From assembly GCA_036389195.1 (NCBI GenBank), contig DASVQH010000225.1:1-18089 (forward strand): a stretch of DNA of 18,089 nucleotides. Direction: 5' to 3'. The position numbers and the translations under genes were made by a program. Source of the stretch: JACCYI01 sp036389195 (GTDB lineage: Bacteria; Actinomycetota; Thermoleophilia; Solirubrobacterales; Solirubrobacteraceae). The notes beneath the pieces are model-generated. The model was not told the origin of the DNA. It did no database searches and saw nothing but the letters and a program-made list of their open reading frames with translations. Positions 6,862 to 13,241 of the stretch are shown here, piece after piece; the first letter of the stretch is position 1, and the number at the start of each line of letters is the position of its first letter.

Positions 6862-7662
6862 ATGGACGCGGAGCGCTTCGAGGTCGACGGCATCGCCGGC
6901 GAGCGCCGCGACGGCCGCGGCACGCCGGTCGTGCTCCTCCACGCCGGGGTCGCCGACCGGCGCGGGTGGCACGGCGTGATGCCCCGTCTCGACGCGCCCG
7001 TCGTCGCCTACGACCGCCGGGGCTTCGGCGAGACGCCGCCGGGCGGCGAGAGCTTCTCCCACCTGGGTGACCTGTGGACGGTGCTCGACGCGACGGTGGA
7101 CGGGCCCGTGTGGCTGGTCGGGAACTCGAAGGGCGGCTCGCTCGCCCTCGACGCCGCGCTCGAGCGCCCCGAGCGCGTGGCCGGCGTCGTCCTGATCGCG
7201 GCCGGCGTCAGCGGCGCGCCGTACGCCGAGCTCGACCCCGGCGATCCGGTCTCCGACGCGTTCGACGCGCGGTTCGACGCCGCCGCGGGCGACCTCGGGC
7301 AGACGCTCCGGCTCGACACCTGGCTCTGGCTCGACGGTCCGGCGCAGCCCGAGGGGCGCGTGGGCGGCGCGGCGCGCGAGCTGGCGCGCGACATGAACCG
7401 GCGCGCCCTCGCACACGGGCTCCCCGAGGACGCGGGGGCGCCGGGCGTCGACGCCTGGTCGCGCCTGGAGGAGGTCCGCGTCCCGGTCACGTTCGTCGCG
7501 TGCGAGCTCGACGTCCCGCTTCTGGCGACCGTGCACCGCGCGGCGGCCGCCCGCATCCCGGGCGCGCGGGTGCGCGAGCTGTCCGGCGTCGCCCACCTTC
7601 CCGCGCTGGAAGACCCGGCGGCCGTCGCGGCGGTGATCGCGGAGGCCACGGCCGCGGGCTGA
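6862..7662 (+). CDS. Alpha/beta hydrolase fold protein
   Basis: Cytoplasmic 266-residue hydrolase of the alpha/beta fold. Visible are the oxyanion-hole region (VVLLHAGVADRRGW, residues 23-36), a strand ending VVAYDRRGFGET, the nucleophile elbow VGNSKGGS with Ser89, a probable acid Asp217 (FVACELDVPL) and the catalytic His245 (SGVAHLPALED). The elbow has N-S-K rather than the more usual H-S-x. The start at ATG 6862 gives the expected short N-terminus (MDAERFEVDG); the frame is open further upstream, but that part (from 6703) has no family resemblance and passes through the repeat region. The substrate is not predictable. It stands alone, 45 bp upstream of the flagellin gene, whose promoter appears to lie in the gap. 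Confidence 0.88.
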   Translation: MDAERFEVDGIAGERRDGRGTPVVLLHAGVADRRGWHGVMPRLDAPVVAYDRRGFGETPPGGESFSHLGDLWTVLDATVDGPVWLVGNSKGGSLALDAALERPERVAGVVLIAAGVSGAPYAELDPGDPVSDAFDARFDAAAGDLGQTLRLDTWLWLDGPAQPEGRVGGAARELARDMNRRALAHGLPEDAGAPGVDAWSRLEEVRVPVTFVACELDVPLLATVHRAAAARIPGARVRELSGVAHLPALEDPAAVAAVIAEATAAG

Positions 7663-7672
7663 CCTGGCGCGC

Positions 7673-7700
7673 TCAAGCTCGAGCCGGGTGCGGCCGATAG
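7673..7700 (+). promoter_or_regulatory. Sigma-28 (FliA)-like flagellar promoter
   Basis: TCAAGCTC at 7673-7680 and GCCGATAG at 7693-7700, separated by 12 nt, resemble the flagellar sigma-28 consensus (TAAAGTTT, 11 nt, GCCGATAA). The -10 half matches 7 of 8 positions; the -35 half is weaker and the spacer is one base long. It lies directly before the flagellin ATG at 7708, which supports the call. Transcription would begin at or within a few bases of the ATG. Confidence 0.6.
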
Positions 7701-7707
7701 GGCCGCC

Positions 7708-8520
7708 ATGGGGCTACGGATTCAGAACAACGTCGAGGCGTTCAACGCCCATCGACAGCTCAACCAGACCGCATCCAAGGCCGCCAAGGCCATGGAGAAG
7801 CTGTCCTCGGGCTACCGCATCAACCGCGCCGCCGACGATGCCGCCGGCCTGGCGATCTCCGAGAAGATGCGCGCGCAGATCGGGGGCCTCGCACAGGCCC
7901 AGCGCAACGCGCAGGACGGCATCTCGCTCGTGCAGACGGCGGAAGGTGCCCTCCAAGAGGTGCACACGATGCTGCAGCGCGTCCGCGAGCTGAAGGTCCA
8001 GTACGACGCCGGCACGCTGTCGACCAACGACAAGGCGTCGATCGACTCGGAGTTCCTCCAGCTCAAGGCGGAGATCACCGACGTCCGCAACGCCACGCAG
8101 TTCAACGGCATCAAGCTGCTCGACTCGGCCGGCACCACGACCTTCCAGGTCGGGGCCAACTCGGGCGAGACGATCTCGGTCGCGCGCGTCGACCTGACCA
8201 GCGCCAGCGGGACCTCGGGCGTGACGTCCGCGACCACCCTGGCCAGCGTCAGCCTGACGCAGATCGACACGGCGATCGACAACGTGTCCGAGGTCCGCGG
8301 CGACTTCGGCGCCGCCCAGAACCGGATGGAGCATCGCCTGTCGAACCTGTCGACCTACCAGGAGAACCTGGTGGCGTCGGAGTCGCGGATCCGCGACGTC
8401 GACATGGCGGCCGAGATGGTCAACTTCTCCAAGCTGCAGATCCTCCAGCAGGCCGGCACGAGCATGCTCGCGCAGGCCAACCAGTCGCCGCAGAACGTCC
8501 TCTCGCTGCTGCGCGGCTAA
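7708..8520 (+). CDS. fliC: Flagellin
   Basis: Structural subunit of the flagellar filament, exported through the flagellar type III apparatus. The N-terminal D0/D1 helices (residues 1-140) include the canonical LRIQNNVEAFNAHRQLNQT start, the SSGYRINRAADDAAGLAISE motif and QRNAQDGISLVQTAEGAL. The C-terminal D1/D0 helices (about 190-270) include NRMEHRLSNLSTYQENLVASESRIRDVDMA cut here into recognisable parts (RMEHRLSNL, ESRIRDVDMAAEM) and the LLRG end. Only a short serine/threonine-rich segment lies between, so the surface D2/D3 domains are absent and the protein is compact at 270 residues. No other flagellar gene is in the window. The ATG at 7708 is fixed by the conserved N-terminus, though no ribosome-binding site precedes it. 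Confidence 0.97.
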   Translation: MGLRIQNNVEAFNAHRQLNQTASKAAKAMEKLSSGYRINRAADDAAGLAISEKMRAQIGGLAQAQRNAQDGISLVQTAEGALQEVHTMLQRVRELKVQYDAGTLSTNDKASIDSEFLQLKAEITDVRNATQFNGIKLLDSAGTTTFQVGANSGETISVARVDLTSASGTSGVTSATTLASVSLTQIDTAIDNVSEVRGDFGAAQNRMEHRLSNLSTYQENLVASESRIRDVDMAAEMVNFSKLQILQQAGTSMLAQANQSPQNVLSLLRG

Positions 8521-8627
8521 GCGCGCTCGAAGAACCGCAGCCGGTTGGACGCCGGGTCGATCAGGGTCACAGCGGCCGAGCGCGTCGCGCCAGTCCAGCG
8601 TGCGAAGGCGGGCGCAGGGGACGTCAC
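8517..8627 (-). pseudogene. Short remnant resembling the C-terminus of a VOC/glyoxalase-family protein
   Basis: A 36-codon frame beginning with GTG (8627-8625), overlapping the P450 stop as GTGA, ends at a TAG at 8519-8517 inside the converging flagellin stop region. Its second half reads SAAVTLIDPASNRLRFFER, which closely resembles the final strand of glyoxalase/bleomycin-resistance (VOC) domains, where a D-P-x-G-N-x-L-x-F motif is usual. The rest of such a domain (over 80 residues) is missing. The best reading is a truncated remnant of a VOC gene once following the P450, perhaps cut by a deletion. It could still be translated by coupling. The match is by eye on a short segment. Confidence 0.45.
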
Positions 8628-9925
8628 GCGGCCACCGGCGTCCGGGCGGCGGCGATCAGCCGCGTGCCGGTCGCGGGGGAGAACGTGACGTTGCGGCGGG
8701 CGACGCGCTCGGCGGCCCGTCCGGCCGGCCGCAGCGCGCGCCGGCGCAGGATCTCGGCGAGCGCCACGCGCATCTCCATCTCCGCGAACGCCGCCCCGAG
8801 GCAGCGCCGGACGCCGCCGCCGTACGGGATCCACGCGTACGTCGCCGGCGGCGAGCCGAGGAAGCGCTCCGGGCGGAAGGCGAACGGCTCCGGGTAGCGG
8901 TCGGCGCGGGTGTGGGCCAGCCAGATCGCCGGCGTCACGTCGGTGCCCGCGGGCAGGACGTGCCCGTCGACGCGCAGCTCCGACGCGAGCCGCCGGCCGG
9001 CGATCGGCACCACCGGGCGCAGCCGCAGCGACTCGGAGATCACCGCGCGCAGGTAGGCGTCCTCGCCGGCGTCGACCTCGGCGGTGAGGCGGTCGAGCGC
9101 CGCGGGGTGGCGGAGCAGGAGGTCGAACGTCCACGCCAGCGCCGTGGCCGTGGTCTCGTGGCCGGCCAGCAGGAGCGTCATCAGCTGGTCGCGGATCTCC
9201 GCGTCGGTCATCGGCTCGCCGTCCTCGAAGCGGGCGGCGATCAGCATCGAGAGGATGTCGTCGCGCGGGTCGGCCCGGCGCTCGGCGATCTCCGCGTCCA
9301 GCAGCGCGTCGATCTCGCGGCGCAGCGCGCCGAGGCGCTCGAGCGGGCCCGGTCCGCCCAGGCGCCGCGCGATCAGGACGCCGAGCTGCACGCCGAACGA
9401 CGCCGTGCCGTCGAGCAGCGCGCCCAGCCGCTCGCTGAGCCGCGCCCGGCGCGCCTCCTCGGCCACGCCGAACACCGCGCGCAGGATCACCTCCAGCGTG
9501 ACCGCCTGCATGCGCGGGTGGAGCGGGAACGGCTCGCCCGCCGGCCAGCTCGCGACGTTGCGCGCGACCACCTCGCGCACGATCCCCTCGTACGCGCGCA
9601 TGCGCTCGCCATGGAACGGCGGGAGCATCAGGCGCCGCCGCGCGAGGTGCTCCGCGCCCTCCAGCAGCAGGACGGAGCGGGCGCCGACGATCGGGCGCAG
9701 CGTCAGCGCCCGTCCGGGCGGCAGCGCGTTGGCCGGCTCGGAGTACAGCGCCCGGATCGCGTCCGGCTCGGTGATCATCACCATCGGGGTCCGGAAGCCC
9801 ACGAACTCGACGCTGAAGACGTCGCCGAAGCGGCGGCGGCACGCCTCCATGAACGAGATCGGCCGCAGCAGCCAGCGCAGGGTCTGCAGCGGCGGCGGCT
9901 CGGCGGGGCCGGGCGGGAGGCTCAC
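8624..9925 (-). CDS. Cytochrome P450
   Basis: Soluble haem-thiolate monooxygenase of 433 residues. Visible in order are the proline-rich start (SLPPGPAEPPP), the C-helix region EHLARRRLMLPPFHGERM, the I-helix oxygen-activation motif AGHETT (254-259), the K-helix E-x-x-R (Glu298, Arg301), the PERF segment (FRPERFLG), and the haem loop IPYGGGVRRCLGAAFA with Cys375 as the iron ligand. The haem loop has Tyr where Phe is usual. The GTG at 9925 is preferred because family members begin close to the LPPGP motif; the frame continues upstream only to a TTG at 9976 that would overlap the sigma gene stop. It follows the sigma gene by about 43 bp on the same strand and may share its transcript. The substrate is unknown; no ferredoxin or reductase is nearby. 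Confidence 0.95.
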   Translation of the reverse strand: MSLPPGPAEPPPLQTLRWLLRPISFMEACRRRFGDVFSVEFVGFRTPMVMITEPDAIRALYSEPANALPPGRALTLRPIVGARSVLLLEGAEHLARRRLMLPPFHGERMRAYEGIVREVVARNVASWPAGEPFPLHPRMQAVTLEVILRAVFGVAEEARRARLSERLGALLDGTASFGVQLGVLIARRLGGPGPLERLGALRREIDALLDAEIAERRADPRDDILSMLIAARFEDGEPMTDAEIRDQLMTLLLAGHETTATALAWTFDLLLRHPAALDRLTAEVDAGEDAYLRAVISESLRLRPVVPIAGRRLASELRVDGHVLPAGTDVTPAIWLAHTRADRYPEPFAFRPERFLGSPPATYAWIPYGGGVRRCLGAAFAEMEMRVALAEILRRRALRPAGRAAERVARRNVTFSPATGTRLIAAARTPVAA

Positions 9926-9968
9926 CCGGCCATCACAGCACAGCGGCGATCGGCCGGGGGTGCCTGCG

Positions 9969-10835
9969 TCACACAACCGCCGAGAGGTCGAGCCCGGCCA
10001 GGCGCTCGGGGTCGGCGAGGATGTCGATGGCCGCGATCCGGTCGCCGGCGATCGTGAAGGCCAGGACGGAGAACGGCCGGCCGTCGCGGAACGAGACGCT
10101 CCCGGGGACGCCGTTGACGAGCGCGCGGCGCGTCACGATCTCGGTGTCCTTCCCGAAGCTCCCCGCCTGGGCGGCGACCCGATCGGCCCCGCAGGTGACG
10201 CGGACGCCGCCCGGTCCGAAGTCGGCGCGGAGCACCACGTCGGGGTCGAGCACGGCGAGCAGGCCGGCGAAGTCGCCCTCCCGGCCGGCCGCCAGGAAGG
10301 CGTCCACGATCGCCTGCCGGCGGCCGCGGTCGACCCCGCCCTGGGCCGTGCCGCCGCGGACGCGCCGGCGCGCGCGGCTGGCGAGCTGGCGCGCGGCCTC
10401 GGGCGTGCGATCCAGCAGCGTCCCGATCTCGCCGAACGGGACCGCGAAGAGGTCGTGCAGCACGAACGCCACCCGCTCGGGCGGCGACAGCGTCTCGAGC
10501 ACGACCAGGAGCGCGATCCCCACGCCGTCGGCCAGCTCCGCCTCGGCGAGCGGGTCGCCCGCGGCGGCGACGACCGGATCGGGCAGCTGCTCGGCGAGGT
10601 CCTCGCGGCGGGCCTCGCGCGCGCGCAGGACGTTCAGGCACACGCGCGAGACGACCGTCGTCAGCCACGCGCCCAGGTTCTCGATCGCCGCTGCGTCGGT
10701 GCGGCTGAGCCGCAGCCACGTCTCCTGCACGGCGTCGTCGGCCTCGGCCGGCGTGCCGAGGATCCGCTCGGCGATCGCCCGCAGCCGCGCGCGGTGGGCC
10801 TCGAACTCCCGGGCCAGGTCGGCCTGCTCGATCAT
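9969..10835 (-). CDS. sigJ: ECF sigma factor with SnoaL-like C-terminal domain (SigJ / ECF41 type)
   Basis: Alternative sigma factor of 288 residues. Region sigma-2 spans about 7-75 (RILGTPAEADDAVQETWLRL, then GAWLTTVVSRVCLNVLRA) and region sigma-4 about 107-160 (LSPPERVAFVLHDLFAVPFGEIG, TPEAARQLASRARRRVR). Residues 170-285 form a SnoaL-like NTF2-fold domain (AIVDAFLAAGREGDF through VLAFTIAGDRIAAIDILADPERL). In the ECF41 group this fused domain replaces a separate anti-sigma factor, and the gene often sits beside a carboxymuconolactone decarboxylase, oxidoreductase or epimerase gene. Here an AhpD-like decarboxylase-family gene is divergent 88 bp away. On its own strand TGTCACA lies upstream at 10902-10896, as I recall the -35 motif of this group to be, which suggests self-activation. 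No separate anti-sigma gene is present. Confidence 0.92.
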   Translation of the reverse strand: MIEQADLAREFEAHRARLRAIAERILGTPAEADDAVQETWLRLSRTDAAAIENLGAWLTTVVSRVCLNVLRAREARREDLAEQLPDPVVAAAGDPLAEAELADGVGIALLVVLETLSPPERVAFVLHDLFAVPFGEIGTLLDRTPEAARQLASRARRRVRGGTAQGGVDRGRRQAIVDAFLAAGREGDFAGLLAVLDPDVVLRADFGPGGVRVTCGADRVAAQAGSFGKDTEIVTRRALVNGVPGSVSFRDGRPFSVLAFTIAGDRIAAIDILADPERLAGLDLSAVV

Positions 10836-10858
10836 CGGGTGGTCACGTTCCTCGTCGG

Positions 10859-10884
10859 GGGCGGGTCAACGGACTGACCCGCCC
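10859..10884. promoter_or_regulatory. Perfect 10-bp-arm inverted repeat between sigma factor and AhpD-like gene
   Basis: GGGCGGGTCA at 10859-10868 and TGACCCGCCC at 10875-10884 are exact reverse complements separated by ACGGAC. The repeat lies in the 88-bp gap between the divergent ECF sigma gene (start 10835) and the AhpD-like gene (start 10924). It could bind a dimeric regulator or form a hairpin in the sigma mRNA leader. It lacks a T-run, so a terminator is unlikely. Confidence 0.55.
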
Positions 10885-10887
10885 GAA

Positions 10888-10905
10888 CCGTGTCATGTGA
10901 CACGG
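10888..10905. promoter_or_regulatory. Inverted repeat containing an ECF41-like -35 motif
   Basis: CCGTGTCA at 10888-10895 and TGACACGG at 10898-10905 are exact reverse complements around a TG centre. Read on the minus strand, bases 10902-10896 spell TGTCACA, which is the -35 element I recall for ECF41-type sigma factors; about 16 nt on lies GGTC rather than the expected CGTC. This suggests an autoregulated promoter for the sigma gene. An alternative is an operator for an unlinked dimeric repressor controlling the AhpD-like gene. Confidence 0.5.
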
Positions 10906-10923
10906 CCGACGAAGGAGCTCACC

Positions 10924-11394
10924 ATGGAGACGATCACGCTCGAGGCCCGGGGCACCAACCCGGCGTTCGCGCTGCCCGGCGCGATGGACGCGCTGACGGC
11001 GCTGAACCAGGCGATCACCGGCGTCGGCATCGCGCCGCGGACGCTGGAGCTCATGCACCTGCGGGCGAGCCAGATCAACGGCTGCGGCGTCTGCGCGGTC
11101 CAGCACCCGAAGATCGCCCGCAAGCTGGGGGAGACCGACGACCGCATCTTCGCCGTGGCCGCCTGGCGCGACGCGCCGTTCTTCACGGCCGCCGAGCGCG
11201 CCGCGCTGGCGCTCACCGAGTCCGTGACCCGGCTCGCCGACGTCGCCGACCCCGTCCCGGACGGCATCTGGGACGAGGCCGCGCGCCACTACGACGAGCA
11301 GGAGCTGGCCGCGCTCGTCCTCTCGATCGCGACGATCAACGTCTGGAACAGAATCAACGTCGCGACACGACAGGTCGCCGGCCAGACGTGGTGA
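10924..11394 (+). CDS. Carboxymuconolactone decarboxylase family protein, AhpD-like
   Basis: A 156-residue all-helical protein of the CMD/AhpD superfamily. The core motif C-x-x-C-x-x-x-H is complete: Cys54, Cys57 and His61 in INGCGVCAVQH, preceded by the helix ELMHLRASQ. In AhpD this motif is a peroxidase/thiol-reducing site, so a role in peroxide or disulfide chemistry is likelier than muconolactone decarboxylation. The C-terminal half (FFTAAERAALALTESVTRL, then ELAALVLSIATINVWNRINVATR) is typical of the family. The start is well fixed by AAGGAG at 10912-10917, 6 nt before the ATG. It is divergent from the SigJ-like sigma factor, which often controls such genes. Its last 41 bp overlap the converging hydrolase gene. 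Confidence 0.93.
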   Translation: METITLEARGTNPAFALPGAMDALTALNQAITGVGIAPRTLELMHLRASQINGCGVCAVQHPKIARKLGETDDRIFAVAAWRDAPFFTAAERAALALTESVTRLADVADPVPDGIWDEAARHYDEQELAALVLSIATINVWNRINVATRQVAGQTW

Positions 11395-12142
11395 CGCCGC
11401 CGCTGGTCCGGCTCACCGCCTTCAGGATCAGGTCCGTCGCCTCGCGCGGGCGCGAGACCATCGTGGCGTGCGACGCGTCGATCTCGACGATCGCCGCCCC
11501 CGCGCGCTCGGCCATGAACCGCTGGGTCTCCGGCGGGATGGCCTTGTCCTCGGTGCCGAGCAGGTACCAGGAGGGGATGGTCTTCCAGGCCGGCGGGCCC
11601 GACGGCGTGCCGAGCGCCGCGCCGCTCGGCGGGCGCTGCGCGGCCGCCATCACCGCCGCGGTGTCGGGGTCGACGTCGCCCGCGAAGGCCGCGGGGAACG
11701 CCTCCGGATCGATGTAGAGGTCGACGCCGTCGGTGCCGTCGGGGTTCGCGAAGGGCACCGGCCGGATCGCCGGCGGCAGCAGGCTGCCCGGGAACGTCTC
11801 GCTCAGCTGCTGGACGCTCTCGCCCTCGTCGGGGATCCAGCCGTTGAGGTAGACGAGCGCCCTGACCTGCTCGTTGCCGGTCGCGGCGTTGGTGATCACC
11901 GCGCCGCCGTAGGAGTGGCCGACGAGGACGATCGGCCCGTCGATCGTGCGCAGCAGCTCGGCGACGTAGGCGGCGTCCCCGGTCAGCGAGCGCAGCGGGT
12001 TGGCCGGGCCGATCGTGCGGTAGCCACGCTCACGCAGGGCGCGGATCTCGCCGTCGAAGCCCGTCGCGTCGGCCCACGCGCCGTGGACGAGGACGATCGT
12101 CGGCTTGTCGGCGGTGGTGACGTCCGCGGTCTGCAGCGCCAT
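11354..12142 (-). CDS. Alpha/beta hydrolase
   Basis: A 262-residue cytoplasmic hydrolase of the alpha/beta fold. It has the oxyanion-hole segment TIVLVHGAWADATGF (15-29), the nucleophile elbow VLVGHSYGGAVITNAA with Ser77, the probable acid Asp199 (LLGTEDKAIPPETQ) and catalytic His225 (IDASHATMVSRP). The overall pattern, with Y-L-N-G-W-I-P-D after the elbow, matches a common actinobacterial esterase-like group often annotated as non-haem chloroperoxidase or salicylate-esterase relatives; the substrate is unknown. The ATG at 12142 is preceded by a GAGGGAG ribosome-binding site (complement of 12148-12154). The last 14 or so residues, which overlap the AhpD-like gene, look non-conserved and may be a run-on after loss of an earlier stop. 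It lies 81 bp downstream of the frameshifted LysR gene. Confidence 0.92.
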   Translation of the reverse strand: MALQTADVTTADKPTIVLVHGAWADATGFDGEIRALRERGYRTIGPANPLRSLTGDAAYVAELLRTIDGPIVLVGHSYGGAVITNAATGNEQVRALVYLNGWIPDEGESVQQLSETFPGSLLPPAIRPVPFANPDGTDGVDLYIDPEAFPAAFAGDVDPDTAAVMAAAQRPPSGAALGTPSGPPAWKTIPSWYLLGTEDKAIPPETQRFMAERAGAAIVEIDASHATMVSRPREATDLILKAVSRTSGGVTTSGRRPVVSRR

Positions 12143-12206
12143 GAGAGCTCCCTCGGGGTCGGATGGTGATCGGCGACGACCGTCCCATCGCGCCGGTGCG
12201 CGCGCA

Positions 12207-12222
12207 TCGCACGATCGTGCGA
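12207..12222. promoter_or_regulatory. Perfect 16-bp palindrome between LysR and hydrolase genes
   Basis: TCGCACGATCGTGCGA is a perfect palindrome starting one base past the LysR stop codon and 65 bp before the hydrolase start. It could be an operator for the hydrolase gene or a small hairpin at the end of the LysR message. There is no T-run after it on the minus strand, so an intrinsic terminator is not supported. Confidence 0.45.
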
Positions 12223-12223
12223 A

Positions 12224-13124
12224 TCAGGCCGGGACGGTGTGCAGCACGGCACGCGGGGCGCGCGAGCGGTGCACCGCGGCCAGGAACGCCTCCAGCGCCG
12301 GACCGCCCGCCTCCAGGCGCGCCGCCACGACGACGCGCACCCGCGGCGCCGCCGGCCCGAGCGAGCGCCACTCGACCCCCTCGACCGCGCAGCGGCCGGC
12401 GATCGAGACCGGCGCGAGCGCCGGGACGCCGGTGGCGGCCACCTCGAGCAGGAGCTGCTCGGGCGCCGTGGCGGAGCTGGGGACGATCGGCGAGGCGAGG
12501 CCGCGCGTCAGGAACGCCGCCGTCACCGCGTCGAAGAAGGCGGCGTCGACGTCGCGCGCGAACGTCGCGACCACGCCGTCCGCCAGCGCCGCCAGGCCGA
12601 CCGGCCCGTCGTCGCCCGCCGGCACGGCGAGCGCCGCCATCTCGACGCACAGCTCGGTGCAGATCCCCCACCGGGGCCGGCAGCGGGACGACCGCGGCGT
12701 CCAGCCGCGTCTCGCGGACCGCGTCGAGCAGGACGGCGGGCGGCGCGACCTCGAAGGCGGCGGTCAGCCCGCGGCCGGGCCGCCGGGCGCCCGACAGCGC
12801 GCGGGCGACCGCCGGCGGCAGGACGTCGGCCGGATGCCCGATGCGCAGGTGGTCGCCGGCGATGACGTCCCCCGAGCGCACCGCGTGCTCCAGCCGGTCG
12901 GCGTGCAGGAGCAGCTCGCGCCCCCGGCGCATGAGCGCCGCCCCGTCGCGCGTCAGGTGGACGTCGTGGGAGGAGCGGCGCAGCAGGACGACCCCGAGCT
13001 CGGCTTCGAGCTTGCGGACCTGCTCGCTGATCACCGGCGGCGTGACGTGGAGGCGCTCGGCGGCGCGGCGGAAGTGCAGCTCCTCGGCCACGGCCACGAA
13101 GTACCTGAGACGGCGCAGCTCCAT
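12224..13124 (-). pseudogene. LysR-family regulator disrupted by a one-base frameshift
   Basis: The N-terminal helix-turn-helix is intact: MELRRLRYFVAVAEELHFRR, then LHVTPPVISEQVRKLEAELG. The effector domain begins normally (GDHLRIGHPADVLPPA) and reads to LDAAVVPLPAPVG. It then jumps frame at a run of five C bases on the plus strand (12665-12669). Removing one base of that run restores PAPVGICTELCVEMAALAV and continues to a TGA at 12226-12224, giving a 299-residue protein of exactly family length. As written the gene makes a product that loses its ligand domain in an unrelated frame. Either the gene is newly inactivated or this is a homopolymer sequencing error; the intact remainder of both frames favours a very recent event or error. 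It is divergent from the formate dehydrogenase operon and upstream of the hydrolase. Confidence 0.85.
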
Positions 13125-13166
13125 GAGCGTGAACGGTGCCGGGTCTCGCGCGGTCCGGCATCCCAC

Positions 13167-13184
13167 GTTCGCGCGAACTTCGCG
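13167..13184. promoter_or_regulatory. Overlapping palindromes in the LysR / formate dehydrogenase gap
   Basis: GTTCGCGCGAAC (13167-13178) is a perfect 12-bp palindrome that overlaps a second one, CGCGAACTTCGCG (13172-13184, single-base centre). They lie in the 117-bp gap between the divergent LysR start (13124) and the fdh start (13242), where a LysR regulator would normally bind. GC-rich DNA yields such palindromes by chance fairly often, so this is only a candidate operator. Confidence 0.35.
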
Positions 13185-13241
13185 ACGGGACGCCCGGTGT
13201 GCTCATCGGCGTCTCATCCGCGGCGGCGAACGTGCGGCGGC

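Noticed and set aside
8510..8527. Hairpin GCGC-GGCTAA-GCGC at the flagellin stop as a terminator
   Set aside because: The stem is only 4 bp and no T-run follows; such stems are frequent by chance here.
9926..9976. TTG start for the P450 overlapping the sigma factor stop
   Set aside because: The extra 17 residues are not P450-like; the GTG at 9925 directly before SLPPGP is the family-typical start.
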